DNA of 64,000 nucleotides from Trichoderma breve (taxonomy: Eukaryota > Ascomycota > Sordariomycetes > Hypocreales > Hypocreaceae): the NCBI RefSeq assembly GCF_028502605.1, contig NC_079235.1, positions 2,728,001-2,792,000 of the forward strand, read 5' to 3'. The notes beneath the pieces are model-generated. The model searched no databases. It was not told where the DNA came from and saw only the letters and a list, made by a program, of their open reading frames with translations. The position numbers and the translations under genes were made by a program. Shown one piece after another: positions 1 to 10,921 of this stretch (the stretch's first letter is position 1; each line of letters opens with the position of its first letter).

Positions 1-888
1 AAGCCCAAGGCTGCTCCTGCCGCCCCCGAGGCCGTCCAATCTGCCCCATCGTCTAACGGCGCTGATGCTGATGACGACGAGTCTCCCGTTGTCCTCTCTC
101 CCGCGACCAAGCCAGCGGACGTCAGCGGTGTCTCTGACATGCTCGAGCCCGCCCCCGCCGGTCCTTCCGTTCTGCGTCTGACTGATACTGAGTCCAAGAA
201 GGACAAGAAGCAAAAGGCTCCTAAGAACCCCGAGCCAGCTGAGACCAAGAAGCAGAGACAGAACAGGAAGAAGGCCGAGGCTGCCAAGGCTGCCCGCGAG
301 GAGACCGAGAAGGAACGCAAGGCCCTTGAGGAGAAGCAGCGACGAACTGCTCGCATTGCTGAAGGCCGCGCCGCCAAGGATGGCTCCGAGTTCATGGCTG
401 CCGTCAACGGAAACAAGAATGCCTGGGATGGAACCAACGGAACCAACGGTGCCGCTGAGAAGAAGGAAGAGGCTTCCCTCTATGCGCCTCTCGACACCTT
501 TGAGAAGCCTGCCCAGAAGAAGAAGGCTGCCGAAAAGGCCACTCCTGCCCCTGCTCCCAAGAAGGAGGCTGTCCAGAACCTAGAGAGCTCCTGGATTTCT
601 GCTCTCCCATCTGAGGAGGAGCAGATGGAGATGCTCAAGGAGGAGTCCGATGAGTGGAACACCGTTAAGAGCAAGTCTTCCAAGAAGGCCAAGAAGGCAC
701 CCTCGGCCGAGTCTGGAGAGGAGACTCCCGCGGCTCGCCCCGCCCCCCAGCCCAAGCAACTCTCCGAAACCAACGCCAACAAGTCGACCAAGCCTGTGGC
801 TGCTAAGAGCTTTGGAGGCTCCTTCTCTGCGTTGACCGTTAAGGGCGACGATGTCGAGGACGACGCCGAAGAGGAGTGGGATGTCTAA
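1..888 (+). CDS. C-terminal part of an unrecognised Lys/Ala/Glu-rich protein (5' truncated)
   Basis: The frame is open from the first base of the window and ends at TAA 886-888, so the start lies outside the window. About 295 residues are visible. They are low-complexity and strongly charged. An acidic, Ala/Pro-rich stretch comes first (SNGADADDDESPVV). A basic helix-forming block follows (around KKQRQNRKKAEAAKAAREE), then two short less biased motifs, SSWISALPSEEEQ and DEWNTVKSKSSKK, and an acidic end (EEEWDV). The Trp-containing islands inside a disordered tail look like conserved binding motifs, but I do not recognise the family. Codon use is C-ending and rich in GCC/AAG, like the other strongly expressed genes in the window. 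No membrane segment or enzymatic motif is visible in this part. Confidence 0.75.
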   Translation, partial: KPKAAPAAPEAVQSAPSSNGADADDDESPVVLSPATKPADVSGVSDMLEPAPAGPSVLRLTDTESKKDKKQKAPKNPEPAETKKQRQNRKKAEAAKAAREETEKERKALEEKQRRTARIAEGRAAKDGSEFMAAVNGNKNAWDGTNGTNGAAEKKEEASLYAPLDTFEKPAQKKKAAEKATPAPAPKKEAVQNLESSWISALPSEEEQMEMLKEESDEWNTVKSKSSKKAKKAPSAESGEETPAARPAPQPKQLSETNANKSTKPVAAKSFGGSFSALTVKGDDVEDDAEEEWDV

Positions 889-3800
889 ACACACAAAGAA
901 GCACGACGACGAGAACCATCGTGCATGTGTTGCGTGCATTGCACAGTCGCCGGGAGCGGCTTGAGAGCAGCTTGCCCGCCTCTGTATACTATTACCTGCT
1001 GACAAGCCATAACTGTCGGTATTTCCTCTTTGCTGGTTTCTATGATTGTCATTTCTATGTTGGATCTGGAGGCATTCTCCAAAGAATTTACCGCGGGAGG
1101 TAGGAGAAGAAAAAAAAAAGGGATAAGACCTGTTGATGGACATGTTTGAGAAAGACATTTGATCACTTGGCCTGCGGCTCAGGGGTTTGCAGATTTATGT
1201 AGCCCGGCATAGCGTACAAGTGCCGCATGGTCGACCAAAGTTTTTTTTTTTCTTCACCCATTTTTTTGTTGTTATGATATCGGCTGTTGAAGAGCAAGAC
1301 TGGGAAAAAAAAAGGTCTCGCAATGGACGCAAAAACGGAGGATACAGATGCTACAAGCGAAAATTTCTGAAGGACGACAGATGAAGGATGAGATACAAGG
1401 GCGCTCGTGTGTGTAAATACTCCGTTGGTATCAGCTCGCAAAATGGGGCAAATCTACGCTTGCTATGATTAATGATGTTTGTTTGTTGTGATTTTGAAAT
1501 GTGACGGATGTGTGTGTGTGTACTCGAATGTGTGTGCCTGGTGAAGCAGCCAATATATTTTTGGAGTATTTTGCCATTGGCCATGAACACTTGTTTGCTG
1601 AATTATAACTATGACCGGCAGTATGATAATTGTATACATGTATTTGCACGTGTACGGCCACGTATTATACACATGTCATTAATTGAATGGTGTTGCTACG
1701 ATTTCCATCTCTCCTCATGGAGTTTTGCGTCTCCGAGGACGATAGAGGTGAAGCTAGGCGGTGCCTACATGCTCTAGTGTGCCTCTAGGACTTGCTACTA
1801 GGCCCAGCTAATGAAAGATTCAGTCCCCCCAACCTACCGATTTGGAGGTGGGCAGCACAACGTCCTTAGCCAGTTTAGTATTGCTGGTGCCTGGATGTGA
1901 CACCCCCTTCCATTCCCCAGACAGCCGAGTGCTACAATGGCATTCCTACAGCGTCCCTGCTCGTTGAATGTCTCTGTTTCCCCTCGTCAGCCCGGGACAA
2001 TGGACTCCTTTGCTGTCCGTTGTTGTGGCTATGGGAGGGCATTACGTGGCTACGACGACAAACGTTCGTAATGGGCCACTCACACACACTCAAAAAGCAA
2101 CCAAGCTGCAAGCATCTCCGCCTTCGCCTTTGGTGGCGTGGCCCCGAAGGTGGTGAGCCGGAAGCCGGGTTGCCGTCCAAGGGACCCTGCAATAGGATCC
2201 AGCGTCTGGAGAATGGAGTCGCTGCAACCCAGGATGGGGATCTTTTTTTTAGCGGCCACGCGGGGGGCTATTCCCCGACTCTCCATCGAGATGGCCCTTT
2301 TTATGGAGGGAGGCGATTTTGCATGGTTTGGGATTTGAAACGAGGGCAAAATCTCTTGATTTCATTTGGCGGGGAGATCGAGATTGAGTGCTGGCATCCT
2401 GGGGGTGGTTTATGTTCATTGTCTGGTTCTTGTTTCTTCGTCATTCTTTCTTGTTGCTATTGTGGGATGCAACGGATGGACGGACGGACGTGGTTCCGAG
2501 ACGGCCTTTTTGCTTGCCACTTGGCGAAACGGGCGTGCCGGCTCCTGGTGGCACCTTTTTGCTGGACAGCTCTTCTCTTTTGCAGTGAGGCACTGCGGAT
2601 TACGGCGTATTATTAGCATTTGGGCATTCGATTGCTCTCCCGCCGGGCCCGAGATAGCAAGCAAAGTCATGCAATATCCATTCTTTTTTTTTTGTCTCAT
2701 CCCACCTCTGACTGCGTCGTACACGGAACGCCGGGATGAGTGATATACTTGAATCTTTTCTTTTGTCGTCTGGCCGTCAGCAGGTGGGGGAAAGACGCAC
2801 GGCCAAGAAAGTTGACGAGTCGTGAGGGGAAAAAGAAGGTTGAAACAATTCTTTGAGGTCCAGAGTTTCGGTCGAATGCTAGCTAGCTTCGGTCCTTGTC
2901 AGTGCGTGGGTTTTTGGCGAGGCAAACCAGTTGGCGGATGACGACGTGGCATCTCGGTATCAGATGCGGCCACCGCTTCTCACGAGGTTTAACTTTTGAG
3001 TCAATTCAGGTATAATCCAATGCATCTGCCCAAGTCATGGAAGCAATTGAAGTTAAAAAAGACGCAACGCATGATCATGTTTGCTTTATGCGTGCAAAAG
3101 TCACTCGAAGTCGGTGATGTCAGGTTTCAAGAGGCGCCGTCTGCGGATAGCAAATAGGACGGCGTGGATGGCCAACATGTTGCCATTGGCGGCCACACAC
3201 GAGCGGACGGCGCAACTTAGTTTGAAGAGATGAAGATGCTTGCTACCAAGAAGGTTAGTAGCGCTGGCCTAGTCGTACAGCGGCTGCCCAGTGGTTGGTG
3301 CAACAGGGCCAGACGTCGAAATTCAATTTGCATCCCGGACCCTGGCCTGGCCTGGCCCTGTCCTGTCGAGGCGAAAAGGGAACAAGGGTGATGGGCACAA
3401 TTTGGCTGGCCACGCTCGTACAGATGCTCGTGCTACGTGTGCTAATGAAACGAACGACAAGCCATGGCCTCCCCCGTTTCCGCGCTCTCGCTTGACTGGC
3501 CCTGGATCCATGTTTGACGGCCGTGGATCCCAATGTTGTGCCGCCGAGATCCTCTGGTTTGTGATGATGATGCGCTGCGGAAATCCCTGTCGCGAGCAAG
3601 AGTTGAAACTTGAAACGCAAGAGCAGGCTGGTGTTTGTTTCAAGAGCGAGGCCAAGAGGGCTGCGGTCGCGCGCGCGAAGTGAAGCAAAGGCAAAGTAGA
3701 GCAAAAATACGGGGAAGCGCCAGTGATTGAGATACTACGGATGGACCCCCCAGGCGGTGACGGGGCCTGGAGCACTAAGATATTGGGGGCAGGTACCCGT

Positions 3801-5466
3801 GCGTGAAGTAAAATGAGAGAATATCTCACGACTCCGTATCTGGTACTAGTTGTAATTGCGAGTGTGCAAGTACGAGTACTAATAGATGGATGGGCAGGAG
3901 AGGAGGCGCCTGTTTGAGCTGAGGCCGCCCAGCTGGTTTTCTTTTTCTTTTCCTTTCTTTTTATTTGTTCAGTTAATTCGAGATACAATGAATTGTGTGA
4001 ATGATGTATACGAGTACATGTAGTTGAAAGTATCAATCGGATCAAATTCAATGGCCCGATCAAAGTGGGATTGGGTTTTAGCCAGGCGGCCTTTTAGGTT
4101 CCGCCGCCGCGCCTCACTGCAGAAACTCTCGGGTGCCATGCGCCGAGCCGGACCAGATTGCCTGAGTCGTCACAGCGCTGTTTGAGGCCTTTGTCAATTG
4201 TGGCGACCGCTACTGTCTGGCCCCAAGCCCAAGTGGCAGCACTACTACTACTCGAGCATTACAGGCATTCCATGGGATGGGCGGGGTTTGGGTTTGGGCT
4301 CAACTAGCACTTGATCCATTGAGCCTGACAATCCATCATAAGGCCCCTGCTCCCTCTGATCTGCGGTTCGCTACGTTGGCTTGTAACATTTGCTGCCAGT
4401 CAATCAATATCTGCATTGATCCATCTCCATCTCCATCCGTATCTCCAGCTGTTCTGCGCTCTTCTGTAGCGCCACGTCTGCAGCACACTTGACCAATTCA
4501 CAGCACAGCACCGGACAGCACTGAGCCCGACAGCTCAGCACAGCACAGCCCGGCACCAGCGTCGCAACACCAGCGCCGCAGCCGCCAGACATTTCAAGAC
4601 CCCTGGCCAAATTGCATTTTGGTCAATTTGATTGATTTGATTGCAACCATCAACCATCACTCAGCACAGCACGAGCACCACACCGTCCGGCTGCTGTGTC
4701 CATCGTTTCTTCTTCCTCGCCTGGGCGCTTCCCCAGTCGACTTCGCTCCTCTAATCACCCCCGGCGCCGTTTTATTTTTGGCGGTGCGTCTGCCGCGCTT
4801 CTGCACTGAAACTCGTCGCCTAAGCACTTCTCCCTTCTTGGCAATGCGCACTTCGCCTCGCCATCTCTCCAGACGCTCGCTCTCCTTTCCGCTGCTCACG
4901 TCTTGCTTTGTCGATTCTTGTCATCCGTAAACCCAACGGAATCCTGCCTCATTGACGCTTCCTTTCCTTTCCTTTCCTGTCATCTACTGTCCTGTCCTTT
5001 CTCTTTACTATTGTGACGACTTTCAATTTCTTGTCTTCTTCTCTTTTGTTCACGGCTTGGCTTCGTTCCTTCCTCCATTTCTCACGCAATCTGCCTTCTG
5101 GGGGCGTCTTGACACTTGAAACTGTCGCAGCCCCCCCTTTACTTTCTTGACGATACCTGTACTCTCTTTCCCCCCCACGCCCCAATCGAACTACGAACTA
5201 TCGAATTTCTTGCATTCCAGTTTGCTCGACGACGGCCTTTTTGTTACGGACAGCTGTTTGGTTGTTATTTTTCTGCTTTTCATTTTCCTTCATTATTTGC
5301 TGGGCTCTTTGGAGGTTTCTCTCACGGTCGGTTTACTGCGTCTCTTACGGGCATCCTCGTTTCGAATCCGCCTCCTTAAACACGCCATCTTTCTTCCATG
5401 CTGGACACACCAAACACCAATTGAAAGGCCATCGTGATACGGGGACGTGCCCGGTAGCCGTCCAAA
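889..5466. other. Long intergenic region (4.6 kb), no supported gene
   Basis: The region runs from the stop of the truncated first gene to the 408-aa gene. It holds the first gene's 3' flank, a short TG repeat near 1508-1522, homopolymer T runs and GC-rich stretches. Open frames up to about 240 codons exist (for example 1897-2616 plus and 3323-4063 minus). Their translations are Cys/Trp/His-rich or low-complexity, with no family motif, and look accidental. The last 0.9 kb becomes pyrimidine-rich and is probably promoter plus 5' leader of the gene at 5467. Confidence 0.6.
4930..5110 (+). promoter_or_regulatory. Pyrimidine-rich promoter/leader tract
   Basis: Dense C/T runs, including about four copies of CCTTT at 4961-4978, lie 360-540 nt upstream of the 408-aa gene. 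CT-rich tracts of this kind commonly precede transcription starts in filamentous ascomycetes. Several short ATG-initiated frames follow between here and 5467, so the leader may carry upstream ORFs. This is inference from composition only. Confidence 0.4.
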
Positions 5467-6693
5467 ATGTCTTTCCCCGTCGCGCTACAGTCGGCCATCT
5501 TCTACCTACTTGCCTGCACACCATGCGCCGAGGTACGGCATCGGGCCAAGGCCAAGGACCAGGCCAAGAAGGAGAGGGTGGAAAAGGCAAAACTAGAGAC
5601 GCAGCAACCTGGCCTATATCGACACCCGTCACCGTTCAACACCAATCCTTACTGGGCAGAAGAGATCAACATGGGACCTAGTCTACCGAAGAAGTCGACG
5701 AGCAAAAACTCGAGTCAACGGGGCCTGATGAGCGCGGGAGGTGAAATCAGTGCTCTTAGCCTATCAGGGCGCACGAATACTGGCGACAGTCACACCAATT
5801 ACGAAGACAGCACGCTGGTGGTATCACAAGATGGCATCTTGTCCGACGACTGGAACAGCCGACATGGATATCAGCGCGAGGATGAGGAGCTCTGGGGTGC
5901 AGACTGGTCTGGCGCCAAGCTCAAGGACGCCTTCTCAAAGGCGAGAGATTCTGCGGGGCGGTTGATTGAATCAACACTGGGTATGGACAAAGAAGTAACA
6001 GAGGAAGAGCGCCGCGCCTTTTATGCGGCCCCGCGAAATCCCCCCGTCAACGACTTACACCCGCCTGTCGTTAGCAGCAAGCTTCCCCACAAGGAGGCTC
6101 ATAAATGGATGCTTCAGCCGCCGCCGTCAGCCAAGGTCATGGAGGGCAAGGTGCCCGTCAGCAGAGCCATGAGCTCCAGCAGTAGGACAAGCGGGAGAAC
6201 CATTGCGGGAGGAGAAGAGAAACTGGCTCGCCAACTCCATGAGAAGCTAGTTAGGGAGAAGATTATGAAGGAGATGCCTACCGAATCCGAGCTCATCGAC
6301 TCTTTGTTCGTTACCAGAACTCGGAGCACCCGGTCCGACATGACACGGACCCGTAGCCTGTCCTTTGACGGCTCCGACGAGATCTTGGACGGCAGCAACA
6401 ACTCTTTCGAAAGGCGGAGGCGAAGCAACCGCCTAAGGGCCTTGGCTACCCCTCCCGGATTTGAAGAATCCGAGGATGAGTACGAAGATATCTTTTCCTC
6501 ACGAATTACCAAGAGCAACAGCCACTCCAGCCAGCCTGGCCATGCGGCTCAGCGACCAAAGCTGGAAACTATAAACAGCAGCGAAGGCAGCAACGGCCGT
6601 TCGCGATCCAAGAGATCAAGACGGCAGAAGTCTACCAGGTCGAAGAAGACCCTCTCCGGAGCAGGGTCGCCTGTCGGAGACGACTCTGACTAA
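5467..6693 (+). CDS. Unrecognised fungal protein with hydrophobic N-terminus (408 aa)
   Basis: Single exon. The start is chosen because ATG 5467 has a good context (AAA before ATG) and opens a hydrophobic stretch, MSFPVALQSAIFYLLACTPC, which could be a signal sequence or membrane anchor. A basic helix follows (about residues 24-43), then a motif rich in conserved-looking aromatic residues, GLYRHPSPFNTNPYWAEEI, at about 49-67. A second compact block, ELWGADWSGAKLKDAF, falls near 142-157, and PVNDLHPPVVSSKLPHK near 193-209. The last third is Ser/Arg-rich and disordered, ending in a basic segment (SRSKRSRRQKSTRSKKT) and an acidic tip (DDSD). The ordered islands and the absence of internal stops support a real gene. 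I do not know its function. The hydrophobic end followed by a basic region would fit a type I or tail-exposed membrane protein facing the cytosol. Confidence 0.8.
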   Translation: MSFPVALQSAIFYLLACTPCAEVRHRAKAKDQAKKERVEKAKLETQQPGLYRHPSPFNTNPYWAEEINMGPSLPKKSTSKNSSQRGLMSAGGEISALSLSGRTNTGDSHTNYEDSTLVVSQDGILSDDWNSRHGYQREDEELWGADWSGAKLKDAFSKARDSAGRLIESTLGMDKEVTEEERRAFYAAPRNPPVNDLHPPVVSSKLPHKEAHKWMLQPPPSAKVMEGKVPVSRAMSSSSRTSGRTIAGGEEKLARQLHEKLVREKIMKEMPTESELIDSLFVTRTRSTRSDMTRTRSLSFDGSDEILDGSNNSFERRRRSNRLRALATPPGFEESEDEYEDIFSSRITKSNSHSSQPGHAAQRPKLETINSSEGSNGRSRSKRSRRQKSTRSKKTLSGAGSPVGDDSD

Positions 6694-7303
6694 AGACGCA
6701 CCCTATGAAGCGTTCTTGTATTAAAGCATTGAACTGTTGCCGCACACGTCGGCTCCATGATTGCTTTCTGTTTTTGTTTTTGCTTTGTCTGTCAACTTGA
6801 CATTTGTTTTTCCTGTCGATTTTTTTTCCATCATCATTTTTCGTTTCTGTTCAAGCATAGCACAAATATGGGCGCTGGGGGAGGCATGCTTTGGGTAGCC
6901 TTTGGGTTGGTTCTGCCTTTTTATCCGGTGCGTGTTTAAAAGGCATGGCGTATTGGCTTCGATTTTTTGGGTTTTGGTGTACTTGTAGCAAAGACAAAAG
7001 AGAGGCAAGATTTTATAGCCTAGAGGTGCAGTGCTAGCTTTGCACAAAACAAAACAAACATTGGATTCTTTATTCCACACACATGTCCCTATTTCCTGCT
7101 TCCAATAGAGGTGTCTTGTGTCCATGAATCGTCCACACTAAACTCTACTGCTTCGTGATAGAAACTGATATTTTGCCTAATAGGGGGTATATCGTCGGAG
7201 ACGGGTGTCCATCAACCCAATAAGGATCCCAAAACGCCAACCATGTAGTCCATCGCTGTTCTTTTTCTTTTGCCTGCCTTTCCGTTCCATGTCATATATT
7301 TCA
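6694..7303. other. Intergenic region between convergent genes
   Basis: This is the 3' flank of the 408-aa gene (plus) and of the Tma17-like gene (minus). It is T-rich between 6760 and 6850 and A/T-rich near 6990-7070, as expected for two 3' UTR and polyadenylation regions. No further gene is seen. Confidence 0.6.
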
Positions 7304-7894
7304 TCATAGATGCAAACCATCCTCCTCAGCGTCATCGTGACCATCTTGCCTTTCTGCCCCTTGTGTCGTTGACTGCGCCTCGCCCTGGTTCGCCGATGTG
7401 GTCTGTCCTCCCGGCTGGCTATCGAATCGCACCTGACCGTTGGATATTGTGCCAGTCTGAAACGTGCCGTCCGTCCACGCCGAATGCCTCGTCTCTGCTG
7501 CTTGGTCGTCTGCAACAACGTCTCCGTTCGTCAGGGCCTCGCCCGCCTCAGTGTTTGCGCCCGCCTCGACCTCGTCCTGGCTCTGGAACTCGGTCCAGCT
7601 GACGCCGCGGTCCTCGACCTCTGCGCGGATGATTGCCAGGCGCTCGGCCATGCGGTCGATGACGACCTCGTTCTCCTTGATGGCGTCGATGCAGTCCTGG
7701 TCGGGAGCAGCGGAGGATTCGCCCAGCGCGGCGGAGGTGCCGTCCGCAAAGGGCTTGAGCTGGTCGTTTGAGTATTGCAGGTGGGCGATGGAGTTGCGGA
7801 TTTCGAGGACTTTGAGGTGGAGCATGCCGAGGGAGAGGTCTTTGATGGCGGAGGCGAAGCGCGCGGGGGATATGGGCGTGGTGTCTGCGGACAT
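7304..7894 (-). CDS. Tma17/Adc17-like proteasome-assembly chaperone
   Basis: Single exon, 196 aa. The N-terminal two thirds resemble the small helical fungal Tma17/Adc17 family. There is an SPARFASAIKDLSLGMLHLK segment (about residues 9-28), then an EIRNSIAHLQYSNDQL helix (about 31-46), and a second helix around AIKENEVVIDRMAERLAII. The order 'E.RNSI.HL..SN..L' followed by 'ENE.V' is the same as in yeast Tma17. In yeast this protein assists assembly of the regulatory-particle ATPase ring (Rpt6-Rpt3) of the 26S proteasome and is induced under proteotoxic stress; that role is carried over by homology. The C-terminal third is Gln/Gly/Asp-rich and disordered. The family assignment comes from motif recall, not a search. 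A different small coiled-coil protein remains possible. Confidence 0.65.
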   Translation of the reverse strand: MSADTTPISPARFASAIKDLSLGMLHLKVLEIRNSIAHLQYSNDQLKPFADGTSAALGESSAAPDQDCIDAIKENEVVIDRMAERLAIIRAEVEDRGVSWTEFQSQDEVEAGANTEAGEALTNGDVVADDQAAETRHSAWTDGTFQTGTISNGQVRFDSQPGGQTTSANQGEAQSTTQGAERQDGHDDAEEDGLHL

Positions 7895-8613
7895 GATGGG
7901 CCGGGGAATGTTTGTTCTTGAAGACGAAGCTGAGATCGAGAGTGAGATTAGAGTATCTTTATTTGGGTGCTAGATTGGAATGTCGCAAACGGATAAGAGC
8001 TGTCGAGCACATGTAAAGTTGAGGTTATCATGGAGGGGCAGCTTGTAGCAGTAGACATGGACTGGACGTCAGTTTTTAGTGGGGTTTAGACAGCTGCAGG
8101 CACTGACGCTACTCCGTAATCAGCTTCCAGCTCATTCTACTAGAATACTGTGCCTGGCCCCCCACTCACATCGAGACCGCAACAGGTTCAACATTCAATG
8201 CAAGTATCCTCATACATAGTTTGAACAGAGAAAGCTACTTGTTTGGATAATGGATAATGCTGCTTAGTCGTTGTATGCTTATACTATCTAGTTTGAAAAT
8301 CACTTGGACGCATTTCTTGAGCTGTTGCTCCATCGATTAGCAGTTGTGCCTCGGTATAAGTGACCAAAGGGGCTTGTGGAGAGCATCAATCATACATTGA
8401 TGTAACCTTGTTAAGTAAATTCTAAACTGCCGTTTTTTATATACAGGTGCCTTAGTAGCTAACAGAAAACAAAAAGGAAAAACAAAAAAGAGAAATAAAA
8501 AGGAAACTCTGGTTAAACCTAAATTACATGTTAAAGCACAGCTTTAATACTTTCCCCCTTTGAACCACACACTTGAGCCAATCGAAATATTGAATGACTG
8601 AGGTGAACACTTT
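7895..8613. other. Intergenic region
   Basis: This holds the promoter of the Tma17-like gene (transcribed leftwards) and the 3' flank of the secreted propeller gene. An A-rich stretch lies at about 8460-8510. No ORF with coding character was seen. Confidence 0.55.
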
Positions 8614-9899
8614 TTACAGCAACACAGCGGCACCCTGGGTGCTCTTGCTCGCGCCGAGCCCCTTGATCTGGAAATGCTGAACCTGCTTCTTGCTCCTGGC
8701 ATCCATGACGGTAACCGCTGGCAAAGTGGTTCCGTTACCAGGGCTCAGGGCGTAGATGAAGCTGCCAGCAGCTCGCAGATCAATCAAGCCAGGGTCGCCG
8801 TTGGCGCTGAGATCAGTGACGGACTTGATGCTAGCATCAGTGGTAGAAACCTCGACGATGCGGTTAGAGCCAACGTCTGTAACGAATGCAGTGTTTGTGT
8901 CGGGAGAAATGGCAACCCAGCATGTAGCCTTCTGGCCCTCAATGGTGGCCTTGCCCTTGATACTGGCAGCACCAGATTCGGCATCGACAGACAGAACAGC
9001 GGCTCCAAATGCCGGGTCAGTCACGAAAATGTCCGTAGAATTCTGGATAGTGGATGAACCGAAGAGAACGACGGTTCCGTCCACCTTGGTCAGCTTGCCA
9101 TCCGTGCTAACAGTGGCAGCTTCACGGGTATCACAGGGCTGATCAACAGGGAAGACACCCAGTGTTCCGGTAACATTGGTCGTGGGGTCACCCTTGACAG
9201 TGGTGAATAGCGTCTCTTCATCCCCGGAAAAGAACACCTGGGAAACGGTGAGGGTGGGCCCAACAGGCGGCGTTGTCTGCTTCAGGCCAACCGGACGAAG
9301 CTGGTCCATCTTGCCAATTCCGCGGGCGGAGAAGGGTGCGCAGGCAATGCCGGACTTTGCACCGGATGACCCAACACAGACGATATTGTTCTTGGCCGAT
9401 GCCGCAACGGTGTTGGGAAAGTCACCGAGGACAGGGACCGGCTGACCGAGCATGGTGAGTCTCAATGGGTTCTTAGGGTCGATGGAGAACATGGTGACCG
9501 TGTTGGAACCCGGGTTGACGGCAAACAAGTACTGTATGGCAGAGTGAAAAGTTAGCTGAATTCTTTGGCCGTGATGGATACGGGCTGACTTACGTTGCCA
9601 GAGATGGTCAAGGCCGCCTGAGAAGCCAGAGCATCGGGGCCTGCAGCCTCCTTCTTGTTGTTAGTGATGGTCACAAAGTTGGAGCCCCAGCCGTCGGTTG
9701 GGGTGCTGGTTCCCTGGCCCAGCAATCCGTTGCTGTTGATGGGCAGAGCAATCACGCTGTTGCGCGCGCCATTGCTAATCATGTAGAGGGCCTTGCCGGG
9801 CTTGAGTGGCGGAGGGCAAGAAGACGGTCTGGCTGACGCTTCAGGCACAAGGTTTGCCAGTCCGAGGAAAAGCAAGGATGTCCACGTGGAAGTATGCAT
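8614..9899 (-). CDS. Secreted beta-propeller protein, 3-carboxymuconate cyclase / Gp70-like
   Basis: Two exons on minus: 9899-9594 and 9531-8614. The intron begins GTAAGT (9593) and ends CATACAG, phase 0, giving 407 aa. A signal peptide is clear (MHTSTWTSLLFLGLANLV, cleavage probably after ASA near residue 23). The mature protein has repeated beta-propeller-like units: ALYMISNGARNSVIALPI, YLFAVNPGSNTVTMFSI, NNIVCVGSSG, NTAFVTDVGSNRIVEVS and FIYALSPGNGT. This is the pattern of the lactonase/YVTN-type fold annotated in fungi as 3-carboxymuconate cyclase-like, which includes the secreted Gp60/Gp70 glycoproteins of Sporothrix and relatives. Few N-glycosylation sequons are visible (for example NVT and NST). 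Catalytic activity is not shown by the sequence, and many secreted members have no proven enzyme function. It lies head-to-head with the bZIP gene, about 1 kb apart. Confidence 0.8.
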
Positions 9900-10921
9900 G
9901 GTGGAAGTCGGATTCGTGGAAGGTGGTCAGATCAGGTAGTTTTGATGACAATATCAGAGGTGGCAATGGAATAAGCAGTTGTCACAGACAAGCCGCGAAT
10001 GAGAAGTTGCTATTGATTGGATGAGTTTAAAAGATGAGTGATGTGGTTGAGAACTGAATTGTTGAACAGGCTTCACCACTTCTACTTATACATGCGTTTT
10101 CACGATTGCCTCCTATCTAGCCATTCCCACAACTTGCCGCGTTTCCGACAAACCGCTCCTGTGCAAAACCAATTTCTTGTCTCATTTGCGAAAAGCACGC
10201 GCTTCTGGGGAATCCGTAACGGCTATTGATCTTTAGAAACCGAATTTTGCCTGTAAGTCAACTCCTCATGAGGAATCTTTTGGCAACTCATATAAGGGCC
10301 GTGAGAAGCGCGATAATCAGAATTTCCTATTTGGGAATAACACAAACGGGGCACGGGGTAGCGCAGGATCCCGCGATGAGGCAGCGGAGGGGCTTTGTGA
10401 GCGAGTTAGGAGAGTTCGCATTGCCTATTTGGGAAACGCCTACGGAGCAAGGACATTATCCAGGATCTGCGACAAGAAGGATTTGGAGATGATACGACAA
10501 TGAGCGTATTGAAACGCGAGGGTTGTAGGTTGGCTTTGAAACTGCCCATGCAATTGGAGGAGCATTGATGCCTCTTAGAAAGTGGCCAGTCAATTTAAGT
10601 CTAGATTATGCTAATTGTAACTCTATTTTGTTAAGGGGAAAAACAAAAGCTTCATCTCCAACCATCGCAGTTGTTTCATCTTAGCAAAAGGGAAGTGCAT
10701 GCTGATTAAGTCAATGTATTATCGGTTATAAGCCGTGATGGAGCAATAGTGCACGGCATTGCTTAGCCTATTTCGGGAATAGATGCCCCCCTGATGTCAC
10801 TTTGTAAACTCGAGAATGACATGGTCTAGACACTTCCGTATCTCAGCCTCTCATCATCCAATTAGGCATTGACAGCAAGCCAATTCCCTCCATAACTGGG
10901 CCTCCTCACACCGGCCTCACA
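9900..10921. other. Divergent intergenic region between secreted propeller and bZIP genes
   Basis: One kilobase separates the start codons of two divergent genes and should hold both promoters. The sequence is mixed and fairly AT-rich at 10600-10760. No additional coding region is supported. Confidence 0.55.

Noticed and set aside
1897..2616. Plus-strand open frame of 239 codons in the first intergenic region
   Set aside because: The translation is Cys/Trp/Gly-rich without motifs, lies across T runs, and looks like a chance frame; no splice-linked neighbours were seen.
3323..4063. Minus-strand open frame of 246 codons
   Set aside because: Low-complexity and unstructured, overlapped by equally long frames on plus; no recognisable family.
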